Below are positions 33,782-43,985 of a DNA stretch of 64,000 bases, in pieces. Location of the stretch: the NCBI RefSeq assembly GCF_030272615.1, contig NC_081408.1, forward strand, positions 61,216,114 to 61,280,113, given 5' to 3'. The position numbers were made by a program, and so were the translations under genes. Origin of the DNA: Cryptomeria japonica (taxonomy: Eukaryota; Streptophyta; Pinopsida; Cupressales; Cupressaceae). Numbering within the stretch: the stretch's first letter is position 1; each line of letters opens with the position of its first letter. The notes under the pieces were generated by a model, which did no database searches, was not told where the DNA came from, and worked only from the letters and a program-made list of their open reading frames with translations.

Positions 33782-34924
33782 ATGATCCTGAAACCAAAAT
33801 CCATGGATATGGCTTTGGAGAAGCAACTTGAGATGGCACTTGAAGATTATGATACTGAAAGGTTGAAAAACTTAAAACTACAAGATGAATTGAATTCTGC
33901 TAAGGAATTAATTTTTGTCCTACAAGAGAGGCTATCATCTGTTCAAGCTAGGAGGAAGGAACTTTTGCAAAGTGAGGATGATGAAGAGAAATATGCACTT
34001 AAAGAACAATGTCAAAAATTGAGTCAGGAGATCATGGTTATGAAATATGAAATGCAAGTTATAACTATGAGGATGTCTAAAGAGATTGACAATATAAAGA
34101 AGAAGGAAGAAAATCTTGTTGTATCGCTGAAGAACAAATTTGAAGAATGTGGTAGGTTGTTTCATGAAAATGATGTGTTGAGAATTGGTTTGATACAATC
34201 CCAAAGTAATGAACAAGAGATTGAGAGACAAATAATAATTCTGAGAGATGATTTAACTACTATAAGTGAGTACAAAGAGAAATTCAAGATTAGCTCAGCA
34301 CAACTAGATGAGTTATTGAAGAGACAAAAGTAGATTGGAGATTCCAGTGGACTTGGATTTGAACAAGGACAGAGTTCCAATACAACTAATGAAGATCAAA
34401 ACCATAAGGCACCGGTTAGGCAATTAAATGCTTATAAATTCAATGGTAGATGTTTTGTTTGCAATAGATTTGGTCACATGGCTAGGCAATGTAGAAATAG
34501 AGCAAATCAAAACCCTGATTCTAATCTTGGTAAATATTCTAAATGCAATAAATTTGGTCATAAGACAGAAGGTTGCAGAATGAATGTTAAATGCTATGCA
34601 TGTGGAAAATTTGGACATATAGCTAATTAGTGCAGGTCAAGCAATTTCACCAGTTTTAGCAAAGAAATTCAAAGGAACAATGTTACATGTTATGCATGTA
34701 ATGAGGTTGGACATATTGCTAAGTTTTGTAGAAACAAAAATCCATCAGTTGGTAATGGAGGATCAAATGAGAAAAGAAAAGAGAAGGTTAGTGAGATCTG
34801 GCAAGATCATACTCAGAGATGGGTTAGAAAGACTGAAGAACAATCATCAGATGGGAATCTCTCAATTACTTATCCAATAGAAGAGGTTGCTCTTGCACCT
34901 GCAGTAAGCTCATCCGGTAACTAA
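33782..34924 (+). pseudogene. Gag of Copia-D, coiled coil plus four zinc knuckles
   Basis: The ATG at 33782 opens about 380 codons. Residues 1-185 are a long coiled coil (MALEKQLEMALEDYD then many Lys/Glu/Leu heptads). CCHC knuckles follow: CFVCNRFGHMARQC, a second with its first Cys changed (YSKCNKFGHKTEGC), CYACGKFGHIAN followed by a TAG then C, and CYACNEVGHIAKFC. The frame has only two interior stops, TAG at 34331 and TAG near 34628, both where CAG (Gln) fits, and ends TAA 34922-34924. No frameshift. It would make particles and bind RNA. It is closely related to Copia-A gag. No protease follows. Confidence 0.85.
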
Positions 34925-35296
34925 GGCAGATGCCTTAGGGGTAGGAAAAAATCATGAAGATGTTGCATATGACATGGGAAGAGGTTCTGGATGATGTTCC
35001 AGTTATTGGAGATGATTATCTGACATGGATATGTTTTGAGAGAGATCCGATATCCTTCACCAACACTCATTTATGTCAATGGAAGATTAGGGTTTTTATC
35101 GAAGGTTAAAAGGTTGAATGGACTTCATTGTTAATCACCTTGCATTCAGAGTGACTTTAGAGCAACTACGAGTGACTAAGTGCAATCAAAAGCAATTTAG
35201 AGAAATCAGATTTCTTATTGAGTGATCTCACTGACGTCTGGAAGAATTTGTTGGAGGTTTTTACTGAGAGCGATCAAAAGGTATTTATCTTTAAAC

Positions 35297-36207
35297 ATGG
35301 AAGTGGGATCATCATTTATTCCTATTTTTTTTGCAAACCCGACTGTGGTAGAGGTCAAAGACCGCCCTAGGCCAATTTTCAAGTAGTATCCACATGTGGC
35401 TACCCTGAAAGATTCGGTTGGAGCATTTTCTCGCATTCCAGAGGGATTTGCCTATGTAGAGGATGTTAGGGAATATATTCATTACCACATCGAGGACTTG
35501 GGAACTTCAAAAATTAAGGGCATGTATATGAGTGAGTTGATGGGAGACTCAGGAAAGATCAAACCAACATTCAAGCATACTGAAGACCTAGGGTTTACTG
35601 ACATTCTGGATATTTCAGAGTTTGAGGATGAAATAATCAGATACATTTTGAGTAGAGTACATGGGGAGGTTATACGGGTGAACAAACCTTACAAAATCAC
35701 CAAGGAAGACATTCGGGCAATCACTAGTTTTCCATCAGTTGGGCAACATCCAAAGAAGAAAGTCTCAAATAATTTCATGAGAAACATCACCGACGTGACA
35801 TCAGACAAAAGATCCATGAAAGTGAGAACTATCACCGACACAGACATCAAATTGGGTAGCATGATCATCGGGTATAAGGTAACTCAGTCAAACTGATTGA
35901 ATTCTATTTCTAGTTCATGCATTTTGGTTGCATACAAAATGATGATAGAAAATGTAAAATTAGATCTATGTAGTTGGATTCTAGATGAATTGTTAATAAA
36001 CTTAGGGAAGATTAAGGGTGAAAAGAAGGGTACATTCTGGTATGGAAACTTGATAGTTTGCCTGACTATATTTTATCAATTGCTTCTTTAGGAAGTCAGA
36101 GAGATGATAAGGTATGGGGATATTTCTAAGCATTCCAAAAATCTATGAGGTCTAGGGTAAGGGTACCTGAGAAGATTGTAGAAAAATATTCAACCAACAT
36201 ATGCTTC
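35297..36207 (+). pseudogene. ORF2 of Copia-D, N-terminal part (before Copia-E)
   Basis: The ATG at 35297 lies 370 bases after gag. The frame has a TAG at 35384 and is then open 35396-35896. It shows the ORF2 signature shared with Copia-E: YIHYHIEDLG, then KIKPTFK, then IIRYILSRVHGEVIRV and ITKEDIRAITSFPSV. After a TGA at 35894 the frame continues with NSISSSCILVAYKMM, and a frame change near 36110 precedes the point where Copia-E is inserted. The fold and function are unknown to me. It is not a known pol domain. ORF2 resumes at 43986. Confidence 0.7.
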
Positions 36208-37374
36208 TATTGGCATTTTTGATGTTTATGTTGTGATTGTCATTGATGGACACACACTTGTATTAAGATCCCCTTGATATGTATGAGCTAGAGCTCAATC
36301 GGTATTTGTTCCAACCAGTATGTTGTAGTCTAGTCTTTAGACTAATGATTTTGCAGAATGTGTTTCCCAGTCTGAAGCGGCACAACAGCCCCAAGTGGTT
36401 CGTAGATCTCAACCGGTACAAGGGAGAAAAGTGACATAACACATTCTTACCAGTCTTCATTTTTGCCAAACCAGCAACCGATATTTTGTATGAACTGGTA
36501 ATACTCTATGATGAGTTACCAACTGACATTTTGTGATGAGTTACCAAACCCACCGATTGATTAACGGTGCCGACACACTGACAGTGCTTTTTGTGTCATG
36601 TTACTGAGTATGTCTAGATTCATTAAACCTAGGAAATTGTAATGTAATCCTATTGGACTAACATGAAATCAGATTCCTTTAAAAGGACATCATGTCTAGG
36701 GTTTTATGTTGTTGTAACTATTACTGAAAGGGTTTACGTTGTTGCTAGGGTTTAAGGTGATAGTTGAGTTGTTATAAGAGCAATCTTATTTGAGAAGATC
36801 GAGTTGAAAATAGAAAGAGATAGAGAAGACTGAAGTAATGCTAGAATGCATTAGCAGTGAGCTATACTGGATCTAACCAAGCAGTTTGTGCTATAAGATA
36901 GATCAAACACTTGTTGATTACTCACATCTTTGACAAGTCTGTAGCCCTTAACCGGGTAGGGCTCAAAGCGTTTGTAAAATCCTCTAACAATGTGGTTCAC
37001 TTCTATGAATCTAAAATCCTCTAAAAAGGTAGTCTTTAATCAAACTTATCTCCTAACAGAGATTGAGATTCCTAACAGGATCTGTTCTGGTGAAGAACAT
37101 TGTAAGACCTTAACCGAACTGGTTTCTATTCTGCAGTTAGTGACTTGTGAGTTCCATCTCACCGTGGTTTTTCCTAGTTGGGTTTCCACATCAAATATCT
37201 TGTGTTATGGTTGTATTGCTTTTGTGGGTGAATGATTTATTCACATTTTGGTTTGCATGTGTGATAACCGGTCTGTCTGTTAGATTGTTTTACCAGTTTA
37301 TATTCAGATTATGTAAGTGTTTAAGTACATAGATTTTTGGCATACTAATTTACCCCCCCTCTTAGTATTCATCA
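36208..37374 (+). repeat. 5' LTR of Copia-E
   Basis: Starts TATTGGCATT (TG changed to TA) and ends ATCA. TATA-like CTTTAAAAGG is near 36677. Partner of 42857-43980. Confidence 0.9.
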
Positions 37375-37390
37375 ATTGGTATCAGAGCCT
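37375..37390 (+). other. Primer-binding site of Copia-E
   Basis: ATTGGTATCAGAGCCT follows the LTR end. It is a perfect match to the initiator Met-tRNA complement TGGTATCAGAGC typical of copia elements. Confidence 0.88.
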
Positions 37391-37424
37391 ACCTTTCTAT
37401 AAGTTTAACCACTTGGAAAGAGAT

Positions 37425-38702
37425 ATGGGGGAATACACTTTGAGGGAACTTACTCAATGGCTCACTAACTCTGAGCAAGCCTATGATGATCTTATGGTCA
37501 AATACAAGGCATCTCAAGCAAAAAGGAGAGAACATGTAGAAAAGATGATGGAGCTATCTGAAAGTAGTTCTGAAAATGAAGCTAATATGGAAGCCCTGAT
37601 TGCAGAAGTGAATAAGCTGAACGATTCAAACTCCAATTTGAGAAAGGAGTTGGAAGGACTGACTATCCAGTTTAGTCAAGAGGTTAAAAACCATAGGAAA
37701 TTCGAAAATCGGGTAAAGGATAGAGATCATGAGATCTCCAAGTTGAAACAAGAGATTAGTGCACTGACTGCTCGCCTTCATGAGAGCAGGATGGAAAAGG
37801 AAGACATGCAAGATGAACTAAACATAGCCATCTTTGAAAATGCAATTCTAATGGAGACAAATACTGCTATTTCCAAGGAACTCTCTAAGTCAAAGGAAAT
37901 ACTTGCTAAGTTTGGCAAAAGTACTCTCAAACTAGAGCAAAAGCTTGAGTCATCTAGACCAGTAAAGAATACCAATGGTCTTGGTTTCTCTAGACATGAG
38001 GAAGGAGAATCCTTAGGAACAAATGCTGAAGCATCAAAGAAGCGACCGACACTCAAAGGAAAAGGTAAGCAAAAATTCAAACCTGTTTGCTTTAACTATC
38101 TTAAAGAAGGACACACTGCCAATGTATGTAGGAGCAAAGCCTATAATAATTTTCCTTACTTTACAAACAATCTACCTAGATCCAATAAGTTCAATGGTGA
38201 TTGTTATGCATGCGACAAGTTTGGGCATAGAGCATTTGAATGCAGGTCTGTGATGAACAATATAGGAAGATATCCTCAGAGGACCCAAGGAGTTGGTTTA
38301 GAATCTTTTGTAAACTGGAACCCTAACCAGTTCAATGCCTACAATTATTAGTCAAGCAATAATGGTTATCAACTGGCAACCGAATGAAGAGAAAATTGTT
38401 GGATTTGTCATGGGAATGGATACACTGTGGCTACATGCAGAAGGAAGAATGGAAATATGAACAATGGACCTTGGAGAGCACTTGGATTGGTTTGCTATCA
38501 CTGCAACAAACCGAGTCACATTGCAAGATTCTACAGAAGCAGAAAGAGTATATTTGATGATATATCAGTCACTCAGAAAGGAGAAGTTGATGTTGAAAAA
38601 GTTCAAGCGGACATGAACAAAACTTGGAGGAAGAAACCAACAATGTTGGAATAGGAACCAGTTTCTGCACCTAGTGTGGAAATATCAGAACTGGTAAACT
38701 AA
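37425..38702 (+). pseudogene. Gag of Copia-E
   Basis: The ATG at 37425 opens about 425 codons with only three interior stops (TAG 38349, a TGA near 38385, TAG near 38652) and the natural TAA at 38700-38702. Residues 1-200 are coiled coil. Four knuckle positions follow: CFNYLKEGHTANVC (second Cys is Tyr), CYACDKFGHRAFEC (intact), CWICHGNGYTVATC (His is Tyr) and CYHCNKPSHIARFY (Gly and last Cys changed). Cys-to-Tyr and His-to-Tyr are single transitions. The gag is diverged from that of Copia-D but has the same layout. It would package RNA using enzymes from an autonomous relative. Confidence 0.85.
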
Positions 38703-38714
38703 GCTTCAAAGAGG

Positions 38715-38735
38715 CTTAGGGGGAGCTAACAGTGA
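38715..38735 (+). other. Internal polypurine motif between gag and ORF2 of Copia-E
   Basis: GAGGCTTAGGGGGAGCTAAC just after the gag stop matches the GGGGGAG motif that recurs before the 3' LTR. In Copia-D the same place reads GCCTTAGGGGTAGG (34931-34945). It could mark the junction left when pol was lost or replaced. Confidence 0.5.
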
Positions 38736-38881
38736 TATAAATGTGAACCCCCAGTTACACCGATAAAAGACCTTAACCGGTACGTAATACCTGTCACTTG
38801 GCAGAAGACCAGAAATAGTAAAGGAGGCAAATTAGGGTTTTCACCCTAATAGAGGAGCATTAGTGGTAGTAGGTGAGAGAC

Positions 38882-38895
38882 ATGTATAAAAGCAT
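38882..38895 (+). promoter_or_regulatory. Candidate internal TATA box ahead of ORF2 of Copia-E
   Basis: CATGTATAAAAGCAT, a near-ideal TATA box, lies 265 bases before the ORF2 ATG. An A-rich leader follows. It suggests separate transcription of ORF2. Copia-D has no equally clear box at the same place, so this is tentative. Confidence 0.4.
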
Positions 38896-39149
38896 ATTTC
38901 AAATCATTTCTCACTATCTATTTTTGAGTGAAGAAAAGTCTTTCAAGTGCAAAGCGAAGAAAAGGCAATTTGAGCAAAGATTTCAAGAAGTTGATAAAAC
39001 TTGAAGGAGATTCAAATCCAGTTTGCAAGAGGTCATGAAGAACACAAAGTGGTGATTTGGCAACCGATGGAGAGTGGAGTGAAGTAGAATCAAGAATCCC
39101 TAAATTTGCATTGTAAAGGTATTTTTCATGTTCTTGAAAATACTCAACA

Positions 39150-42100
39150 ATGGCTTTCGCATCTCATACCAATTCCAGTACATCCATTGAGTTGGAAAGT
39201 TTTATTCAGAGGAAGTCCAAATATAATGCCCTATCACAAGTTCTGACTGGAGTCATAGTTGAAGAAGGAATTTCTTATTATATTTATTACAAAATAGAAG
39301 ACCTAGGGTCTTTAGCTATTCACACCCAGTTAGGTTTATTTTGTGGCAAGAACAAGAAAATCAAACCAGAGTTTAGTATCTTAGAAAAGAAGAAACTCCA
39401 TAATGCAGTATACTTTCTAGAAGATTTTTTAGAGGATCACATCAAGGTCATTTTGAGTAGAGTCCACGGTGACAAGATGTACCTGGAGAGGACGCATGAT
39501 ATCACACCTCATGCAATTCATGCAGTCACTAGTTTTTGCAACACAAGGGAAGTGTCAGCCCTAAGAATGGTAAGAAAAACTGAAATGGCCAAGCTCACCG
39601 GTTCAACAAGTGACTCATGGGGTATGACAGTTAATCCTATCAAGGATGATCTGGTGAAATACGCCTACATGGTGATAGGCTACAAAACATTTTCAGCTAG
39701 CAGGATTAATTCTATATCTACTGCAGCGGTAAATGTCGCTTATCGGATGATTAAAGAGGATGCATCTTTTGACTTATGCACCAGTATTTAGAGGCAACTC
39801 CTGTTGAATCTAAAGGCGATCAAATAGGATAATGCATTGATGTTTAAGTTTGGACAACTACTGATAGGGTTGTTCTTCTATTTCCAAGGTTACTTTCCTG
39901 GAGTAGAAGATGTCCAGTGGTCTCTTGACCAACCAGTAAGCAAGCAGATCAAGGAAAGCATACAAGCCATTGGAACCGGTTACCCTGAAGTACTGAACAA
40001 ATATTTTGATAAGTTCAGAAGAAAGATAAGTCAAAGGGTAAGGTTATTAGGTGATATAGTTAAGAAATATGAAGATGACATTTGTTTCACCATTCAGGTG
40101 GACAAATGCTTAATGGAGGCTGTTGAGCCCAGAATGGAAGAAGTGGAGCCAATGGGCTATGAGGTAATGAATGATATGCTAGAAGGGTATGCCTCAGCCC
40201 TTACTGCCTCACCTCTTGATCCTAAGGCTAAGAGGACCGAAACCTATTTGGAGAGGATTGCACCGGCTGAGGGACCCTCTGATAAGAAAGGAAAAGAACT
40301 GGCAGCAAAGAAAGCAAAGGCAGTGCTTGCAACATCGGCACTGGCTACTACTGCAACTCCAAGAGTGACCAAGTAGTCACCTGCAAAGAAGAAACTAGTA
40401 GTGGCACCGACAAAAGTCTTTGAAAGGAAAAGGAAGACTAAGTCAAATGAACCAGATTCTGAGGAGACTGAGTCTGATGAAATGCCGAAGAAGGTCAAAC
40501 AGACAAAGAAGATGAAAAAGAATGAACCGGCAACGTCTGCACCAGTAAATATTGATATCTCCTCATATAAACCTTTGACACATTGTCAAAGGATAGTAAA
40601 TAATGTTAGGAGAAAATTACTTCATGATTTAGTAGATTACTATGATGATTTTAATGATGAGGAGAAAGAAGAAGTACTACATGAAGTTATTCTTTATTTG
40701 TGTAACAATGATCGGTTGCCTTCAGATATTAAATCTTAGACACTGGATTCATTATATAAGGCATTAGATAATAAATGGTGCATTGCCATAGAAAATGAAT
40801 AGGAGATTAGGGAGAAAGTCTTTGCATAGTACTTTCCTGACCTCTCAAACTCAGAATTATTTGATGTTATGGACCAAAATAAAGGACTCTTCTTTACAAG
40901 GAGAAGAAGACTCTGGCTGTTAGAGGGAAGAATTGATGATGTTGAAAAAGACACTCATCAGCCTATGCATCATGCCATTCAAGCTCACAAAGTTCACATG
41001 ACCAACCTTCAAGCGGAAGAAGAACCATTCTTATCCAAACCGGATGAAGTTTTTGATGAAGAAGGAAACTCGATTGTCAAACCGGTCGACACTATTGATG
41101 TTGATGCCTTGGACATAGAAGATGTCACTCAGGACATACCTTCTGAGGGAACAGAACAAGGGCAACAAGCCGAACAAGACAGTGAGCAAGCTAAGGACAC
41201 ATAGGAAGCAGTTGAAGAACAAGTAGAGAAGAAGAAGAGGGATGTAGAGGAAGAGAAGAGGAAAGAGGAAGAGAAGAGAAAAGAGGATGAGAAAAAGCAG
41301 AAAGAGGAAGCAGAGAAAAGAAAAGATGATGAAAAAAAGAAGCAAGAAGATGAAAGGAAAAAGAAAGAAGAAGAGGATAAGGAAGAGAAGAAGCGAAAGG
41401 AAGAAGAGAAGAAGAAGAAGGACAAAGAAGATAAAGAGGAGAAGAAGTGACAAGAAGAGGAAGAGAAGAAGCGAAAGGAAGCTGAGAAAAAGAAGAAGGA
41501 AGAAGAAGAAAAGGAAGAGGAGAAGAGGAGAGCAGAGGAGAAGAAAAAGGTAGAGGAGGACAAGGAAGAAGAGAAGAGAAGATAAGCGGAAAAGAAGAAA
41601 GCTGAAGAAGCCAAGGAAAGAGAAGTAGCAAAAAGCTCTGAGGTGGAGACTCCGAAGGCAACCGAAAGTCAACCCACACTGGTTGATCTCTCTAGTCCTA
41701 TCAATCTCTAGTCTACAAGTGAGTCAAAGCTTATGCAAAGCATCAAGGTTGCTCAAGAGTGCCTTGAAATCATTCAGAGGAAGAAGGAGGAGGTCATAAT
41801 TCAAGCAACTGTAGACACCCTTACCGGTTTGATCCCCGGTACCAATCTTCCCACCACTGAATCATCACTAGCATAGCTCAAACTACTATCTACTGTAGTG
41901 GATGATCAGGTGCAGAGCCTGGAAGAAGCAGTTGAGGCAAATGTCAAGAAAGAGCACCAAAAGGCTCTTAACATTGATCTAGTGAAAAGGATGAATGAGC
42001 TTAGGACTGAACTACTAAAAGACCAAAAGGACATAAGGAATTCATTGGATGAGGGAAACTTGCTACAAAGCAAAATCTGTCAACCTCATCTGTTCTGCAA

Positions 42101-42509
42101 TGATGTGCTAGCCAAGAAGCAAAAGCTACAAATGGACTTACAGTCCTACTTGGGCACATGTAAGACACCTTATGATTCCTTTGCAACATATGGGCAAACC
42201 ATTCACCGGTTTCAGATCCAGTCAACCAAAATGAAGCAGGAGATCAGCACACAGTCTAGGGATTTGTAGGAGCTTCAACTGGTTTTACTTCCATGTCTAC
42301 AAATTATTCAGAAGTGTTATCTGAACCTGGATGCCTTGACAGTTATGCAGGAGATGAGCACAGTTGATGCCATGGAGGAACAGGTATACTAGACGCAAAC
42401 ATAGAAAGAAGTGGCAACCTCCCTACTTGAGTCCTAGTCTCTATCCATGAAACAATTTTTGCAGGACTATAAATCAGTTTTTGACATGTATTATTCCTTG
42501 TTGTCATAA
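39150..42509 (+). pseudogene. ORF2 of Copia-E: ~1,120-codon protein of unknown family
   Basis: One frame runs from ATG 39150 to TAA 42507-42509 with no frameshift; 15 interior stops (13 TAG, 1 TGA, 1 TAA) break it. Residues ~1-220: conserved N-terminal domain shared with Copia-D ORF2 (YIYYKIEDLG; KIKPEFS; HIKVILSRVHGDKMYLERTH; ITPHAIHAVTSF; a GYKTFSASRINSISTAAVNV stretch). Residues ~230-350: helical, with YFPGVEDVQWSLDQP and IVKKYEDDICF. Then a disordered Lys/Pro/Ala-rich section (about 40200-40550), a second helical domain (ISSYKPLTHCQRIVNNV to about 40960), an acidic stretch, and a Lys/Glu-only segment (41210-41630) predicted to be a single long helix. A helical C-terminal domain with VKRMNELRTELLKDQKDI ends it. 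No catalytic motif, knuckle or membrane segment is evident. Confidence 0.75.
41210..41640 (+). repeat. Purine-rich GAAGAGAAGAAG tract within ORF2
   Basis: 430 bases of almost pure A/G on the plus strand encode alternating Lys and Glu runs in the ORF2 frame. Such DNA is slippage-prone and makes long spurious open frames on the other strand. Confidence 0.85.
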
Positions 42510-42856
42510 ACTCTTATTCTTTTTTGGAAACAGGGTTGTTTAGCGGTACTTTGTCAATGTTGGCAAAGGGGGAGAAGTATCTATTTTTGGTTTTAAAAAT
42601 TTTGATCTTCTGATACAGGGGGAGAAGTACTCTATCTATTTTGAAGACAAATAGGGAGATGTATCTATTTTTGAAATCTTGATATATGCTATATGCTCTG
42701 ATGTCTCAATGATTATGCTTTGTATGCAAAATTGCTATACATTGTGTTGATTAATGGATAGTGAATATGCTTAGGGGGAGCAATTTTGTTAATGGCAAGT
42801 TTTTGTTGTAAAGCACTTAGATGTCAAAATTTTATTTTCCTGCCAAAGGGGGAGAT
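42510..42856 (+). other. Multiple polypurine tracts of Copia-E
   Basis: GGGGGAGAAGTA occurs near 42568 and 42618, GGGAGATGTA near 42655, TTAGGGGGAGCAA near 42774, and AAAGGGGGAGAT abuts the 3' LTR at 42846-42856. Multiple such tracts are a described Sirevirus trait. Copia-D has the same at 46274, 46323 and 46457. Confidence 0.75.
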
Positions 42857-43980
42857 TGTTTGCATTTTTTATGTTTATGTTGTGATTGTCATTGATGGAC
42901 ACACACTTGTATTAAGATCCCCTTTATATGTATGACCTAGAGCTCAACCGGTATTTGTTCCAACTAGTATGTTGTAGTCTAGTCTTTAGACTAATGATTT
43001 TGTAGAATGTGTTTCTCGGTCGGAAGCAGCATAACAACCCCAAGCAGTTCGTAGATCTCAACCGGTACAAGGGAGCAAAGCGGCATAACACATTCTTACC
43101 AGTCTTCATTTTTGCCAAACCAGCAACTGGTATTTTGTATGAACTGGTAATACTCTGTGATGAGTTACCAAATCCACCGATTGATTGATGGTGCCGACAC
43201 ACTGATAGTGCTTTTTGTGTCATGTTACTGAGTATGTCTAGATTCATTGAACCTAGGAAATTGTAATGTAATCCTATTGGACCGACATGAAATCAGATTC
43301 CTTTAAAAGGACATCATGTCTAGGGTTTTATGTTGTTGTAACTATTGCTGAAAGGGTTTACATTGTGGCTAGGGTTTAAGGTGATAGTTGAGTTGTTGTA
43401 AGAGCGATCTTATTTGAGAAGATCAAGTTGAAAATAGAAAGAGATAGAGAAGATTGAAGTAATGTTGGAATTCATTAGCAGTGAGCTATACTGGATCTAA
43501 CCAAGCAGTCTATGCTATAAGATAGGTCAAACACTTGTTGATTACTCACATCTTTGACAAGTCTATAGCCCTTAACCGGGTAGGCCTCAAAACCTTTGTA
43601 AAATCCTCTAACAAGGTGGTTCACTTCTGTGAATCTAAAATCCTCTAACAAGGTAGTCTTTAATTGGACTTATCTCCTAACAGGATTTGTTCTAGTGAAG
43701 AACATTGTAAGACCTTAACTGGTCTAGTTTCTATTATGCAGTTAGTGACTTGTGAGTTCCATCTCACTGTGGTTTTTCCCAGTTGGGTTTCCACGTCAAA
43801 TATCTTGTGTTATGGTTGTATTTCTTTTGTGGGTGAATGCTTTATTCGCATTTTGGTTTGCATGTATGATAACCGGTCTATCTATTAGACTATTTTACCA
43901 ATTTATATTCAAACTAAGTAAGTGTTTAAGTACAAATTTTTTTGGCATACTAATTCATCCCCCCCTCTTAGTATTCATCA
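42857..43980 (+). repeat. 3' LTR of Copia-E
   Basis: Starts TGTTTGCATTTTTTATG and ends TATTCATCA, followed by the duplicated GCTTC. Partner of 36208-37374. Confidence 0.92.
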
Positions 43981-43985
43981 GCTTC

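Larger units (their letters stand above)
36208..43980 (+). mobile_element. Copia-E: non-autonomous Sirevirus-like element with gag and a complete ORF2
   Basis: LTRs 36208-37374 (1,167 bp) and 42857-43980 (1,124 bp) begin T(A/G)TT(G/T)GCATTTTT and end TATTCATCA. The target duplication GCTTC is at 36203-36207 and 43981-43985. Removing E and one GCTTC restores continuous reading of Copia-D ORF2. The element is 7.8 kb and holds a Met-tRNA primer site (37375-37390), gag, ORF2, and repeated polypurine tracts. No protease, integrase, RT or RNase H. The LTRs differ at about 6 percent in their first 105 bp. The left LTR has a ~26-bp tandem duplication near 36510-36545 that the right lacks. Confidence 0.92.

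Noticed and set aside
36263-37332. Short open frames within the Copia-E LTRs (also 42924-43888)
   Set aside because: Different between the two LTRs and without codon-like constraint; LTR sequence explains them.
41031-41679. Minus-strand open frames rich in Leu, Phe and Ser opposite ORF2
   Set aside because: They are shadows of the A/G-only Lys/Glu-coding tract; the plus frame is the one continuous with the rest of ORF2.
39150-42509. UAG read as an amino acid in ORF2
   Set aside because: No such code is known in plant nuclei and other elements here also decay by C-to-T; methylation decay is simpler. Left only as an alternative.
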